Assembly (NCBI GenBank): GCA_910587555.1
Contig: CAJULV010000064.1
Location: 1-21,321, forward strand
Source: an uncultured Acetatifactor sp.
GTDB lineage: Bacteria > Bacillota > Clostridia > Lachnospirales > Lachnospiraceae
Reading direction: 5' to 3'
Length of the DNA: 21,321 bases
The position numbers were made by a program, and so were the translations under genes. The notes beneath the pieces are model-generated. The model made no database searches and had not been told where the DNA came from. It was given only the letters and a program-made list of their open reading frames with translations. This document shows positions 6,542-16,013 of this stretch, piece after piece. The number at the start of each line of letters is the position of its first letter. Position 1 is the first letter of the stretch.

Positions 6542-7627
6542 TTATTTCCCGGCGTCCAGCTTATCAAGCATGTCCCAGATACCCCACATATACATGATTC
6601 CCAGTGCCCTGTCATACAGCCCATAGCCCGGACGCACATTGCCGGGACCTTCCCCCCAGAGGTGACGCCCGTGGTCCGGCCGGATATATCCCTCAAAACC
6701 ACAGTCATGATATGCCTTCAGGATATCCAGTATCCCCGTATCCCCGTCGCAGTCCCGGTGGCTGGCCTCAGAAAAATCTCCGTTGGGAAAATGCTTCACA
6801 TTGCGGATATGGGCAAATGCAATGCGGTCACAGTGCTTTCTGACGATATCCGCCACATGATTCTCCGGATTGGCGTTCAGGCTTCCGGAACAGAGCGTCA
6901 GGCAGCTGCAGGGATCGTCCACCATCTCCAGGAACCGGTCCACGGAAGCCCCGTCCACCAACAGCCTGGGCAGGCCGAAAATATCCCATGGCGGATCATC
7001 CATGTGAATCGCCATTTTGATATCGCACTCATGACATACCGGCATCAGCTGCTCCAGAAAATATTTCAGGTTCTCCCACAGCTTCTCCTTCGTCACCGGT
7101 TTATATGCCGCAAAGAGTTCGTCCAGCCTCGCCATACGCTCCGGCTCCCACCCCGGAAAGGTCAGCCCGTGCAGATTATTCAGAATATAATCCGCCATCT
7201 CCCTGGGATCGTCGTGAATCTTGCCCGCCTCATAGTACAGCGCCGTAGACCCGTCCCCCACCGGATGGAACAAATCCGTTCGTGTCCAGTCGAAAACCGG
7301 CATAAAATTATAGCAGATTACCTTAACCCCAAATTGGGAAAGGTTGCGGATGGTCCGGATATAGTTTTCAATATACCCGTCTCTGGAGGGCAGACCGATC
7401 TTGATATCATCATGGACATTCACGGATTCCACCACGTCCATATTGAAACCATATGGTTCCAGCTGTCTCTGTACCTCCCTGATCTCCTCCACTTCCCAGA
7501 CCTCCCCGGGCATCTTGTCATGCAGTGCCCAGACGATACCGGTCACCCCCGGAATCTGCTTAATGTCCGACAGCTTAATGCCGTCATTGCCTTCGCCGTA
7601 CCAGCGAAAACCCATCTGCATTCCCAT
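6542..7627 (-). CDS. uxuA: mannonate dehydratase
   Basis: A 361-residue TIM-barrel enzyme that removes water from D-mannonate to form 2-keto-3-deoxygluconate. The start MGMQMGFRWYGEGND matches the family. HMDDPPWDIFGLPR, with His208, and HIRNVKHFPNGDFSEASH are the conserved metal- and substrate-binding blocks, and RPDHGR lies near the end. The ATG at 7627 has GGGAGG 11 bases before it. An upstream in-frame ATG at 7669 would add 14 charged residues and is less likely. It is the first gene of the uxuAB unit, downstream of a dedicated promoter and operator. The KDG kinase, KDPG aldolase and UxaC genes are not in this window. Confidence 0.95.
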   Translation of the reverse strand: MGMQMGFRWYGEGNDGIKLSDIKQIPGVTGIVWALHDKMPGEVWEVEEIREVQRQLEPYGFNMDVVESVNVHDDIKIGLPSRDGYIENYIRTIRNLSQFGVKVICYNFMPVFDWTRTDLFHPVGDGSTALYYEAGKIHDDPREMADYILNNLHGLTFPGWEPERMARLDELFAAYKPVTKEKLWENLKYFLEQLMPVCHECDIKMAIHMDDPPWDIFGLPRLLVDGASVDRFLEMVDDPCSCLTLCSGSLNANPENHVADIVRKHCDRIAFAHIRNVKHFPNGDFSEASHRDCDGDTGILDILKAYHDCGFEGYIRPDHGRHLWGEGPGNVRPGYGLYDRALGIMYMWGIWDMLDKLDAGK

Positions 7628-7676
7628 AAATTTCCGTCCCTCCCGCCTTCTTGTTGTATTTTTGTGCAAATCGCCG

Positions 7677-7690
7677 TGTAAGCGCTTACA
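7677..7690. promoter_or_regulatory. perfect 14-bp cre/LacI-type operator before uxuA
   Basis: TGTAAGCGCTTACA is a perfect palindrome with the central CG of LacI/GalR-family operators and fits the CcpA cre pattern TGWAANCGNTNWCA. It sits 50 bp upstream of the uxuA ATG and covers about +1 to +14 of the predicted start. It could bind CcpA or a pathway-specific LacI-family repressor. Confidence 0.8.
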
Positions 7691-7694
7691 TCTC

Positions 7695-10019
7695 CTATTT
7701 TAATACATCACCACGTCTTTTGCAACCATTGTCTTCATCTTTTATGCTTCCGCCGGGTGTTTTCGTGATGCTGTTCAGTCTGGCATTCAGGCTCTGCGCA
7801 AACCCTTCCGGCATCATGGCCCCGGCCATCTCGCACATTTTCTCCGGCGTCATGGATTTCATCATATCCCACATTCCCTCCCCGGGAACAAGCTTCATAT
7901 TTGTGGCAAGCTTCACAGCCTCAGATACCAGTTCCATGGCCCTGGGGCACTCTGCGATCTCCTCCATGGTGTCCCGGATGCTGTACCGCCCCTCCGGAAA
8001 TTCCATGGGCGCCTTCAGATTCAGGTCTCCCGCAAGCCGAAACCAGTTGGCCACACCCTCTGCCCTCTCGTTCACCTCAGGCAGAACATAGACGGACGGT
8101 TCCTTCTCCACCTTCTCCAGGGTTATGCTGTCCTTCACCTCTCCCGCCACTGCCGTCACAAAATTAATCCCCTCCTCCAGGGCCGCCCGGAAGGAAAACA
8201 CCCTGCCTCCGCTCTGCACCCCGGCCACCCTGCCGTTGATATACAGGGTTACCCCGGGCTGGTTGGAATAAACCCGGATCTCCGTGGTCTCACCTGCCCG
8301 CTGCGCGTAACGCCTGCCGCAGATATGAACCATGGGCTTTCTGCTCCAGTATGCCTGGCAGACATAGAAGCTGTCCTTTCTGGTCCTGCGGTCCATGGTC
8401 ATCAGGCCCTTGTTGTTTCTGCCTGCCACACCGCCCTCGTTTCTGGCTGCGCAGCCGAAATCAAACATATTCCACACATGGCCCGACCAGATCCAGGGCC
8501 GCTCCTCCAGAACCTTTGCCATATGCTCATGGTACAATGCCTGATATTCCTCGCTGTAGTCTTTACAGGCAGGTTCCGGCCCGTGATAGGTGATGATTCC
8601 CTCGCATCCGTATTCGGCCAGGCCCAGGCAGATTTCCGGATGCATCCGGTGAAAGTGATCAAGCCAGGGTCCGTTATCCTCCATCTTTCCGCCGTACCAG
8701 CCGAAGTAATGATTATAGCTCTCCACATCCGTAATTCCATGCATGGGACTGTCCTCAGGCGTCATGGAAACATGGGCAATGGCAGTAAGTCTGGTTGGAT
8801 CAAGCTCTTTGCACAGCCTGTTCAGCTCCCTGTGGTTCTCCACCAGCTTTTCCGAAATGCCACCGATAAGGATCTCATTGGATATCCCCCAGAAACAGAT
8901 ACTTGGATGATTGTAATTCTGAATGATCAGCTCCTTCATCTGACTGATACAGTTTTCATGGGCAGCAGGATCAGGGTCCATGACACTGATAAAGGGAATC
9001 TCCGCCCATACGATAAAACCCAGTTCGTCACAGGCATCATAGAAATCCTGGGAATGCTGATAATGAGCCAGACGGATGGTATTTGCCCCCAGTTCCTTTA
9101 TAAGCTCCGCATCCTCATAATGCTCCTCTTTGGTAAGCGCATTCCCTCTGTACAGCCGATCCTGGTGACGGCTCACTCCCCTCAGGGGAGTCCATGCGCC
9201 ATTGATGCAGAATCCCCTCTCCGGATCGCAGGAAAAGCTCCTCACTCCCGCTTTTACCCTGACCTGGTCATAAGCCTCATTGCGCCGCTGCAGAACAGCC
9301 GTGACGGTATACAGATAAGGATTGTCCGGATCCCATCTCACCGCATCCGGCACATAAACCGTCACCCTGGTGCTATCAGCAGGCCTTACGGCAGAGGCCG
9401 CTTCCCTGCCCTCTCCATCCAGAACCGAATACTGCACGGTAAAATTTTCGTCCGCGTTTCTCACCCAGGAAACCAGTTCAAATACCGCGCCTCCCTCCCA
9501 GGGCCTGGACGTCACCTGCAGGCCCGGGCCTCCATAATAATCCAGGTCAAAATGAGCTTCCGGCACACTGATCAGGTTCACTCCCCTGTAGAGTCCCCCG
9601 TAAAAGGTAAAATCCGCAGCCTGGGGATACACACCGCTCTTTTTTTCATTGCTGCAGGCGATTGCCAGAAGATTCTCCCCCTCTTCTCTGCAAAGCTTTG
9701 TAATATCTGCCCGGAAGGCCGAATAACCTCCCTCATGGTACGCGGCCTTCCTGCCGTTGACATATACTTCTGCCTGCTGCCCTGCCGCCAGAATCTCCAG
9801 ATACACCCTTCCCCCGGGCAGAGGCTGCCGTGGTGTCTCAAAACACTTTGCATACCAGCACCTGCCCCGGTAATAGTCCCCGTTTCCGTCATGACCGTCC
9901 ACTGCGTTCCAGGTGTGGGGCAGGTCCACCGCAGCCCACCCGGAGGGCAGTTCCTCAGGCACACCTGCATCCTCCCTGCAAAATCTCCAGTCCCGGTTCA
10001 GACAAATTACTTTCCGCAT
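7695..10019 (-). CDS. glycoside hydrolase family 2, probable beta-glucuronidase or beta-galactosidase
   Basis: A 774-residue intracellular enzyme (no signal peptide). The GH2 sugar-binding domain comes first, with DLPHTWN and GDYYRGRCWY, then an Ig-like domain, then the TIM barrel with LRGVSRHQDR, acid/base Glu382 in GISNEI and nucleophile Glu469 in LAEYGCEG. RNNKGLM contains Asn535-x-Lys537, the N-x-K pattern that contacts the sugar carboxylate in beta-glucuronidases. Some beta-galactosidases have similar text here, so it is not proof. A DUF4982-like domain follows, then an unusual Met-rich helical tail of about 100 residues. GGAGG lies eight bases before the ATG; a longer in-frame start at 10088 lacks one. 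uxuA and uxuB next door consume the product of a glucuronidase, which favours that activity. Confidence 0.88.
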   Translation of the reverse strand: MRKVICLNRDWRFCREDAGVPEELPSGWAAVDLPHTWNAVDGHDGNGDYYRGRCWYAKCFETPRQPLPGGRVYLEILAAGQQAEVYVNGRKAAYHEGGYSAFRADITKLCREEGENLLAIACSNEKKSGVYPQAADFTFYGGLYRGVNLISVPEAHFDLDYYGGPGLQVTSRPWEGGAVFELVSWVRNADENFTVQYSVLDGEGREAASAVRPADSTRVTVYVPDAVRWDPDNPYLYTVTAVLQRRNEAYDQVRVKAGVRSFSCDPERGFCINGAWTPLRGVSRHQDRLYRGNALTKEEHYEDAELIKELGANTIRLAHYQHSQDFYDACDELGFIVWAEIPFISVMDPDPAAHENCISQMKELIIQNYNHPSICFWGISNEILIGGISEKLVENHRELNRLCKELDPTRLTAIAHVSMTPEDSPMHGITDVESYNHYFGWYGGKMEDNGPWLDHFHRMHPEICLGLAEYGCEGIITYHGPEPACKDYSEEYQALYHEHMAKVLEERPWIWSGHVWNMFDFGCAARNEGGVAGRNNKGLMTMDRRTRKDSFYVCQAYWSRKPMVHICGRRYAQRAGETTEIRVYSNQPGVTLYINGRVAGVQSGGRVFSFRAALEEGINFVTAVAGEVKDSITLEKVEKEPSVYVLPEVNERAEGVANWFRLAGDLNLKAPMEFPEGRYSIRDTMEEIAECPRAMELVSEAVKLATNMKLVPGEGMWDMMKSMTPEKMCEMAGAMMPEGFAQSLNARLNSITKTPGGSIKDEDNGCKRRGDVLK
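7697..7725 (-). promoter_or_regulatory. uxuAB promoter inside the 3' end of the GH2 gene
   Basis: On the minus strand TTGCAA (7725-7720) and TAAAAT (7702-7697) are 17 bp apart, each five of six to consensus. The predicted start near 7690 is the first base of the palindromic operator. The promoter overlaps the last codons of the GH2 gene. Confidence 0.65.
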
Positions 10020-10090
10020 TCTGTTTTCCTCCGTTCCGTCTGTATATGACTTCCCTTCCAGTATGCCCGGCTGCACTGATATTATCAAAT

Positions 10091-12025
10091 TTATTCACAT
10101 TTCACATAGACTGCAGCTTCCTCAGAAAAAAGCTCCCTTCTGTAAATACGCCCATGGACCTCCATCACATCCTGGTCACTGTCATTCCTGCCGGATACAA
10201 AAATACATTCCGGAATATATTCCGAATCCTCATAGACACCGGATTCATTTCCCACCGACACATGCTCAATGCGCTCCGTATGCTTCATCAAAATACTGCA
10301 GAGCGGATATTCGTAGCTGTCCTCTCCCAGTATAATCCCGACTCTGCCGTATCCCCCATCTATAATAAACCTGCAGGAGTCCACATAGGCATCGGTAAGG
10401 TTACTGCGATGATAATAATATCCCCCCGGCCTTTCCGCGCCCTGCCATTTTATCACATTCAGATGAAAAGAAAACAATGCCACAAGCTGCGCGATACACA
10501 GACAGCCTGCAACAGAAACGCATACAGCAGATCCCGCTTTTCCCCTGATATTTTCCGCAAAATCCTGCAGCTGCATGGACACCATCGGGCACAGCAATGC
10601 CAGATAGGGAAGCATATATCTGGACACAAAGGGTTCCCAACGCACAGCCGCACACATAAGCAGCAAAAGAACAGTAACCATACAGGCATACTTCCTCTGA
10701 AACAGGTTCTCAGCCGTCTTCCGGACTTTTCCGCCTGATTTCACCCACCTGTACAAACACCATAAAATGCTCAGACCTGCCATGATCATAATCAGTGAAT
10801 TCACCGCAGTGTCGTGTCCGTAATCCACCGGCGCCCCCAGGGCAAAATTTCTGCCATCTTCAGCGATACACGGGGCATTAACGTCCACCCCCATCAGGGA
10901 GGCCACACGGCCAACAAGAGACGCAATCCGCCTGCTGCTCTGCGGAATAATTACTGTGGGCATATTAAATGCCAGATTCTTGAGACAGTTAACCAGCAGA
11001 TAGCGCGGATCCAATGTTCCCACCAACTGCCTTGCGCCCGTCCCCGAATGCAGTACTGATCCAAAAGTACGGAGATTCCTTATCATTTCCGGAGCCAGAA
11101 TCACTGCCATCACAGGTATCACGATTCCAAGCAGTTTTCCGATTACCAGGACCGAATCTCTCCTGCGGATGCAGACAGCCAGCAGAACCAGTGCAAGAAA
11201 CATCATTCCGATACAGACAGAGGGCTTCGTCAGATAACCATATCCCACACTGACCGCCAACATCATGCATCTTTCTGCATTTCTGCGGTCAAAACGCAGT
11301 TTTTCATCCAGGAAATCCAGGAAATAATACATAAAAATCAAAAGCCACATTCCTGCCAGCTGATCGTTCTGTGTTGTCAGAGCCTCGCCGAAAGCAATGG
11401 GCATAGAGCAGAACAACAATGCACCGATTTTGCAGAACCTGCTTTTACACCCGGCTTTCCCTGCGATTCCATAAACCAATACTGCATTGGTGAGAAAAGC
11501 TGCGAACTGTATTCCATTTAAAAATATATCTTTTCCGCCAGAGAGAAGATATATTTGTAATCCTATAAATTCATGAAAGGGCGGAGATGATACCTGCCTG
11601 ATAATATTTGTCCCATAATGAGCCACAGACCGGTTCTGTGCCCAGTGGACAATCCTTGGCAGATGATATGTCATGGAATCCCAGTTATAGGGAACGGTTA
11701 TCAGGGAAAGGAAACCTGTGAGAAGAAAAAGAACAGTCAGCAGCTTATTTTGCCGCAATACACTCCCCAGAGTCCGAAAATTCCCTGTGACATTCCGCAG
11801 CCCTCCCAAATACAGTCTGCAGCCGGCCCCGATACATACAACAATCCAAAACGCCAATGACGTTATTGGTGTAATGCAGCGAAAAACAGACATTCCTTCT
11901 GTCTGTATAAACAGAAAGCTGCACCAGACAGCAATCCCCTTCAGCCATCCCTCAAGGAGACTGTCCTCACGGGACCGCAGGCAGAAACACAGCAAAATCA
12001 GCGCCAACAACAAAATGATTACCAT
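10091..12025 (-). CDS. GT-C membrane glycosyltransferase (GT39/RgtA-like)
   Basis: A 644-residue polytopic membrane protein with roughly a dozen hydrophobic segments and a soluble C-terminal part of about 120 residues. VPYNWDSMTYHLPR at about 111-124 sits in the first large extracytoplasmic loop, where GT-C enzymes of the PMT/ArnT/RgtA type place their catalytic Asp. QNDQ in a later loop also fits. Such enzymes transfer sugars from polyprenyl-phosphate donors on the outer membrane face. Donor and acceptor cannot be told from the sequence. GAGAGG is five bases before the ATG. Its stop is 71 bp from the GH2 start, so the two may share a transcript, but a role in hexuronate use is not evident. 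Confidence 0.8.
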   Translation of the reverse strand: MVIILLLALILLCFCLRSREDSLLEGWLKGIAVWCSFLFIQTEGMSVFRCITPITSLAFWIVVCIGAGCRLYLGGLRNVTGNFRTLGSVLRQNKLLTVLFLLTGFLSLITVPYNWDSMTYHLPRIVHWAQNRSVAHYGTNIIRQVSSPPFHEFIGLQIYLLSGGKDIFLNGIQFAAFLTNAVLVYGIAGKAGCKSRFCKIGALLFCSMPIAFGEALTTQNDQLAGMWLLIFMYYFLDFLDEKLRFDRRNAERCMMLAVSVGYGYLTKPSVCIGMMFLALVLLAVCIRRRDSVLVIGKLLGIVIPVMAVILAPEMIRNLRTFGSVLHSGTGARQLVGTLDPRYLLVNCLKNLAFNMPTVIIPQSSRRIASLVGRVASLMGVDVNAPCIAEDGRNFALGAPVDYGHDTAVNSLIMIMAGLSILWCLYRWVKSGGKVRKTAENLFQRKYACMVTVLLLLMCAAVRWEPFVSRYMLPYLALLCPMVSMQLQDFAENIRGKAGSAVCVSVAGCLCIAQLVALFSFHLNVIKWQGAERPGGYYYHRSNLTDAYVDSCRFIIDGGYGRVGIILGEDSYEYPLCSILMKHTERIEHVSVGNESGVYEDSEYIPECIFVSGRNDSDQDVMEVHGRIYRRELFSEEAAVYVKCE

Positions 12026-12091
12026 AGCAGCATCCTCTCAGAAACCAAAAATTTATCCTGCAGAAATACCTCCCGGAAACAGGCCCGACAT

Positions 12092-12132
12092 AAAAGAGAC
12101 GGCAGGGGATGGCCTGTCATCACCACCTGCCG
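12092..12132 (-). terminator. purL terminator
   Basis: On the minus strand CGGCAGG (12132-12126) pairs with CCTGCCG (12106-12100), with further partial pairing inside, and is followed by TCTCTTTT. It lies about 30 bp beyond the purL stop and before the glycosyltransferase gene. Confidence 0.65.
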
Positions 12133-12162
12133 CAGTTCTTCGAACATCTGTTCTTTTCATTT

Positions 12163-15100
12163 TTATTTAAAATACGACACACCCGACTCGAAAATAAGGC
12201 AATTCTGTTCCCCGTAAATATTCACCGCTACAGCCTCATCCCGCCTCTCGGAATGCGCCATCTTGCCAAAACATCTTCCGTCCGGAGAGGTAATGCCTTC
12301 TATGGCGGCATAGGAACCATTGATATTGTACTCCTCATCCATGGACACATTACCGTCCTGGTCACAATACTGTGTGGCTACCTGCCCATTGGCAAACAGC
12401 CTCCGGAGCCATTCCTCCGGAGCTACAAACCGCCCCTCCCCATGGGAAGCCGGATTGCAGTATACCCCGCCCAATGCCGCCTTCTGCAGCCAGGGAGACC
12501 GATTGGAAACCACCTTTGTATATACCATCTTGGAAATATGTCTGTTGATGGTATTAAAGGTCAGGGTAGGAGAATCTTCCTTCTGCCCGACAATCTCCCC
12601 GTAAGGTACCAGTCCAAGCTTCACCAGCGCCTGGAAACCGTTACAGATGCCCAAGGCCAGACCATCTCTTTCCTCTAAAAGCTTTTTCACAGCCTCTTCC
12701 ATCCTTGCATTCCGGAATGCCGTGGCAAAAAACTTCGCGCTTCCGTCCGGCTCGTCCCCCGCGGAAAATCCTCCGGGGAACATGATAATCTGAGCCTGCG
12801 CAATTGCTTTCTCGAATTCTTCCACGGAATCCCTGATATCCGTCGCGCTCAGGTTGCGGAACACCTTTGTGACCACATCTGCGCCCGCCCTCTCGAAAGC
12901 CCTGGTGCTGTCGTATTCACAGTTTGTCCCAGGGAACACGGGAATAAACACCGTGGGTCTGGCAACCTTATGCTTACATACATACACGCTGTCCGTCTGA
13001 AAACAGCTGCCTGCAACAGGTGTAGTCTCTTTCACCGCTTTGGTTGCATATACCTTTTCCAGCCTGGAAGTCCATGCCTCCAGTGCCTCTTCCATGGAAA
13101 TACGCACTCCGCCGTACACAAATGCTGCTTCCCGCGAAACCGTGCCTACAACCTTATAGTCAATCTTCTTTTCCTCCAGCCCCCCAACCTGTTCCGCCGG
13201 AATCTCGGCCAGGATATCGCCCAGCCCGTTCCCGAACAGTTCGTTCTCCGTCAGCTCATTCTCCAGAATTACACCCGTTTTATTACCGAAGGCCATCTTG
13301 GATACGGCAGCCGCCATTCCCTTTGCATCCAGTGCATAGGCCGACACCACAACGCCCGCCCTGGTCAGTTCATGAATGGCGCCGTACAGGGCTGCCACAT
13401 CATCATATACAGGAATATCAAAATCATCCTTCTCTATCGAAAAACGAACCAGCTTATTGCCGGGAGCCTTCAATTCCGGAGTTATAATTTCGCCTGACTT
13501 CGCAATATCCACTGCAAAGGACACCAATGTAGGCGGCACGTCAATATCATTAAAAGTTCCCGACATGCTGTCCTTACCGCCGATGGAAGGAAGGCCGAAT
13601 CCCACCTGGGCGTCATAAGCCCCCAGCAGTGCCGCAAAAGGCTGACTCCAGCGGGAGGGTTCGGAAGTCATCCGGCGGAAATACTCCTGGAAGGTAAACC
13701 GAATCTTGGAAAAGTCGCCGCCCGATGCCACAATTTTCGCCATGGACTCCACCACCGCATACACCGCACCATGATAGGGACTCCAGGAAGAAAGATACGG
13801 GTCGAATCCGTAGCTCATCATGGTAACGGTATCCGTCTTACCCCTGAGTACGGGAAGCTTCGCCACCATGGCCTGAGTCTCCGTCAGCTGATATTTTCCG
13901 CCGTAGGGCATCAGCACACTCCCGGCGCCGATGGAAGCGTCAAACATTTCCACCAGGCCCTTCTGCGAACATACGTTTAAATCATTCAAAAGCGTAAGCC
14001 AGGCCGCCCTGATATCTCCTTCCTCCAGTTTCTCTGCCACCTGAGGCACTGCCGGTTTCCGGAAATAATTCTCTTTCTCATCCGGTATATCCACCTTCAC
14101 GGCAGTCTCCTGATGCGCACCGTTGGTATCCAGGAAAGCACGTTTCAAATCCACGATTCTCTTTCCTCTCCAGTTCAGCACCAGCCTGGGTTCTTCGGTA
14201 ACCACCGCAACCTCCACTGCCTCCAGATTCTCCTCGGCCGCATAGCGTAGAAAGGACTCTACGTCTCCGGGATCCACCACCACTGCCATACGCTCCTGGG
14301 ACTCGGAGATGGCAAGTTCCGTGCCGTCCAAGCCGGCGTATTTCTTCGGCACCCTGTCCAGCTCCACCGTCAGGCCGTCTGCCAGTTCCCCAATGGCCAC
14401 CGACACGCCGCCGGCTCCGAAGTCGTTGCACTTCTTAATCAGGCGGCTCACCTCTTCCCGCCGAAACAGCCTCTGAATCTTTCGTTCGGTAGGCGCATTT
14501 CCCTTCTGCACCTCCGCTCCGCATGTCTCTATGGACTGTTCCGTATGTACCTTGGAGGAACCCGTAGCTCCGCCGCAGCCGTCACGCCCGGTACGTCCGC
14601 CCAGAAGTATGATGACGTCTCCGGGATCCGAAGTCTCCCTGATGACATTCTTTCTGGGCGCTGCCCCCATAACGGCGCCGATTTCCATTCTTTTCGCCAC
14701 ATAGTTGGGATGGTAAATCTCCTTCACAAAGCCCGTGGCCAGGCCGATCTGATTTCCATAGGAAGAATAGCCTCCGGCAGCGCCGCGCACCAGCCTCTTT
14801 TGCGGCAGCTTGCCTTTTAAGGTATCCGCCACAGGCACCGTAGGGTCTGCGGCACCGGTCACACGCATGGCCTGATACACATAGCCCCTTCCGGACAGGG
14901 GATCCCTGATGGCCCCGCCAAGGCATGTTGCGGCGCCGCCGAAGGGTTCTATTTCAGTGGGATGATTATGAGTTTCATTCTTGAAGAACACCAGCCACTC
15001 CTCCGTGATCCCTGTAGGCCCTCCCACATCGCTGTAGTCCATCTCCACGGGCACTACCACAGAACAGGCATTGATTTCGTCTGACTCCTCCATATCCTCC

Positions 15101-15975
15101 AGCCGGCCCTCTCTTTTCAGCTTCTTCATGGCTGTCAGGGCCAAATCCATGAGGCATATAAACTTTTCCCCTGCTCTCTCGCCGTAAATTTCCTGTCTGG
15201 TATCCAGATAGCTGCGGTAAGTGGTCTCAATGGGCGAACGATAATATCCCTCGCCAAATTCCACCTCCTTCAGCTCCGTGGAAAAAGTAGTATGACGACA
15301 GTGATCCGACCAGTAAGTGTCCAGTACACGGATTTCCGTCATGGTAGGATTGCGCTTCTCATCATCGCGGAAATAGTTCCTGATATGCTGAAAATCCTTG
15401 AATGTCATGGCAAGGGAAAGGGAATCATACAGCTCTTTAAACGCCGTTTCCTCCATCTGCACAAAACCTTCCAGTACCGGCACATCCGCGGGTTCCTCAA
15501 ATTCCGTAATCAGCGTATCCGGCTTCACGCTGCCCGTTTCCCTGGAGTCCACGGGGTTTATGCAGTAAGATTTGATTTTCCCGAAATCCTCCTCAGAGAT
15601 GTCCCCCAGAATCAGATAGGTAACGGCAGTCCGGATCACCGGCTCCTCGTCCTCTTTCAGAAAACGGATACACTGCACCGCAGAATCCGCTCTCTGGTCA
15701 AATTGCCCCGGCAGATATTCCACGGAGAATACCCTGGCATGTTCCGGAATCTGGATTTCCTCATAATACAACTCGTCCACCGGAGGCTCCGAGAATACGG
15801 TACCGCAGGCCCGCCGAAAAATTTCTTCCGAAATATTTTCCACGTCATAACGGATAAATATTCTTACTCCTTCCGCATGTACGCCGAGAAAACTTCCAAT
15901 CTCCTCGTACAGCTCCTTTGCCTTTACCGCAAAGGGTTCCTTTTTTTCCACATAGATACGCTTAACGATTCCCAT
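12163..15975 (-). CDS. purL: phosphoribosylformylglycinamidine synthase, single-chain
   Basis: A 1270-residue single-chain FGAM synthase, the clostridial/streptococcal type that joins the PurS-like, synthetase and glutaminase parts. It catalyses the fourth step of purine synthesis, converting FGAR to FGAM with ATP and glutamine. NETHNHPTEIEPFGGAAT near residue 330 is the conserved synthetase motif, and PSIGGKDSMSG marks the second half. The C-terminal glutaminase has Cys1111 in GICNGFQAL and His1178/Glu1180 in SHGEGRF. The ATG at 15975 has GGAGG four bases upstream. A TTG at 16005 with AAAGGA before it would add ten residues and cannot be excluded. No other purine gene is nearby. It lies 38 bp after a TetR gene. 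Confidence 0.96.
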   Translation of the reverse strand: MGIVKRIYVEKKEPFAVKAKELYEEIGSFLGVHAEGVRIFIRYDVENISEEIFRRACGTVFSEPPVDELYYEEIQIPEHARVFSVEYLPGQFDQRADSAVQCIRFLKEDEEPVIRTAVTYLILGDISEEDFGKIKSYCINPVDSRETGSVKPDTLITEFEEPADVPVLEGFVQMEETAFKELYDSLSLAMTFKDFQHIRNYFRDDEKRNPTMTEIRVLDTYWSDHCRHTTFSTELKEVEFGEGYYRSPIETTYRSYLDTRQEIYGERAGEKFICLMDLALTAMKKLKREGRLEDMEESDEINACSVVVPVEMDYSDVGGPTGITEEWLVFFKNETHNHPTEIEPFGGAATCLGGAIRDPLSGRGYVYQAMRVTGAADPTVPVADTLKGKLPQKRLVRGAAGGYSSYGNQIGLATGFVKEIYHPNYVAKRMEIGAVMGAAPRKNVIRETSDPGDVIILLGGRTGRDGCGGATGSSKVHTEQSIETCGAEVQKGNAPTERKIQRLFRREEVSRLIKKCNDFGAGGVSVAIGELADGLTVELDRVPKKYAGLDGTELAISESQERMAVVVDPGDVESFLRYAAEENLEAVEVAVVTEEPRLVLNWRGKRIVDLKRAFLDTNGAHQETAVKVDIPDEKENYFRKPAVPQVAEKLEEGDIRAAWLTLLNDLNVCSQKGLVEMFDASIGAGSVLMPYGGKYQLTETQAMVAKLPVLRGKTDTVTMMSYGFDPYLSSWSPYHGAVYAVVESMAKIVASGGDFSKIRFTFQEYFRRMTSEPSRWSQPFAALLGAYDAQVGFGLPSIGGKDSMSGTFNDIDVPPTLVSFAVDIAKSGEIITPELKAPGNKLVRFSIEKDDFDIPVYDDVAALYGAIHELTRAGVVVSAYALDAKGMAAAVSKMAFGNKTGVILENELTENELFGNGLGDILAEIPAEQVGGLEEKKIDYKVVGTVSREAAFVYGGVRISMEEALEAWTSRLEKVYATKAVKETTPVAGSCFQTDSVYVCKHKVARPTVFIPVFPGTNCEYDSTRAFERAGADVVTKVFRNLSATDIRDSVEEFEKAIAQAQIIMFPGGFSAGDEPDGSAKFFATAFRNARMEEAVKKLLEERDGLALGICNGFQALVKLGLVPYGEIVGQKEDSPTLTFNTINRHISKMVYTKVVSNRSPWLQKAALGGVYCNPASHGEGRFVAPEEWLRRLFANGQVATQYCDQDGNVSMDEEYNINGSYAAIEGITSPDGRCFGKMAHSERRDEAVAVNIYGEQNCLIFESGVSYFK

Positions 15976-16013
15976 ACACCCTCCATTTTGTACTGACTCT
16001 TTCAATATTTCCT

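Noticed and set aside
8325..10049. Long plus-strand open frame opposite the GH2 gene
   Set aside because: It is an antisense shadow of a clear GH2 enzyme. Composition is His/Pro/Arg-rich and no family resemblance is seen.
10020..10088. 23-residue upstream extension of the GH2 gene and a TGATATTATCA palindrome
   Set aside because: The longer start has no ribosome-binding site, while GGAGG precedes 10019. The 11-bp AT-rich palindrome is too short to call an operator.
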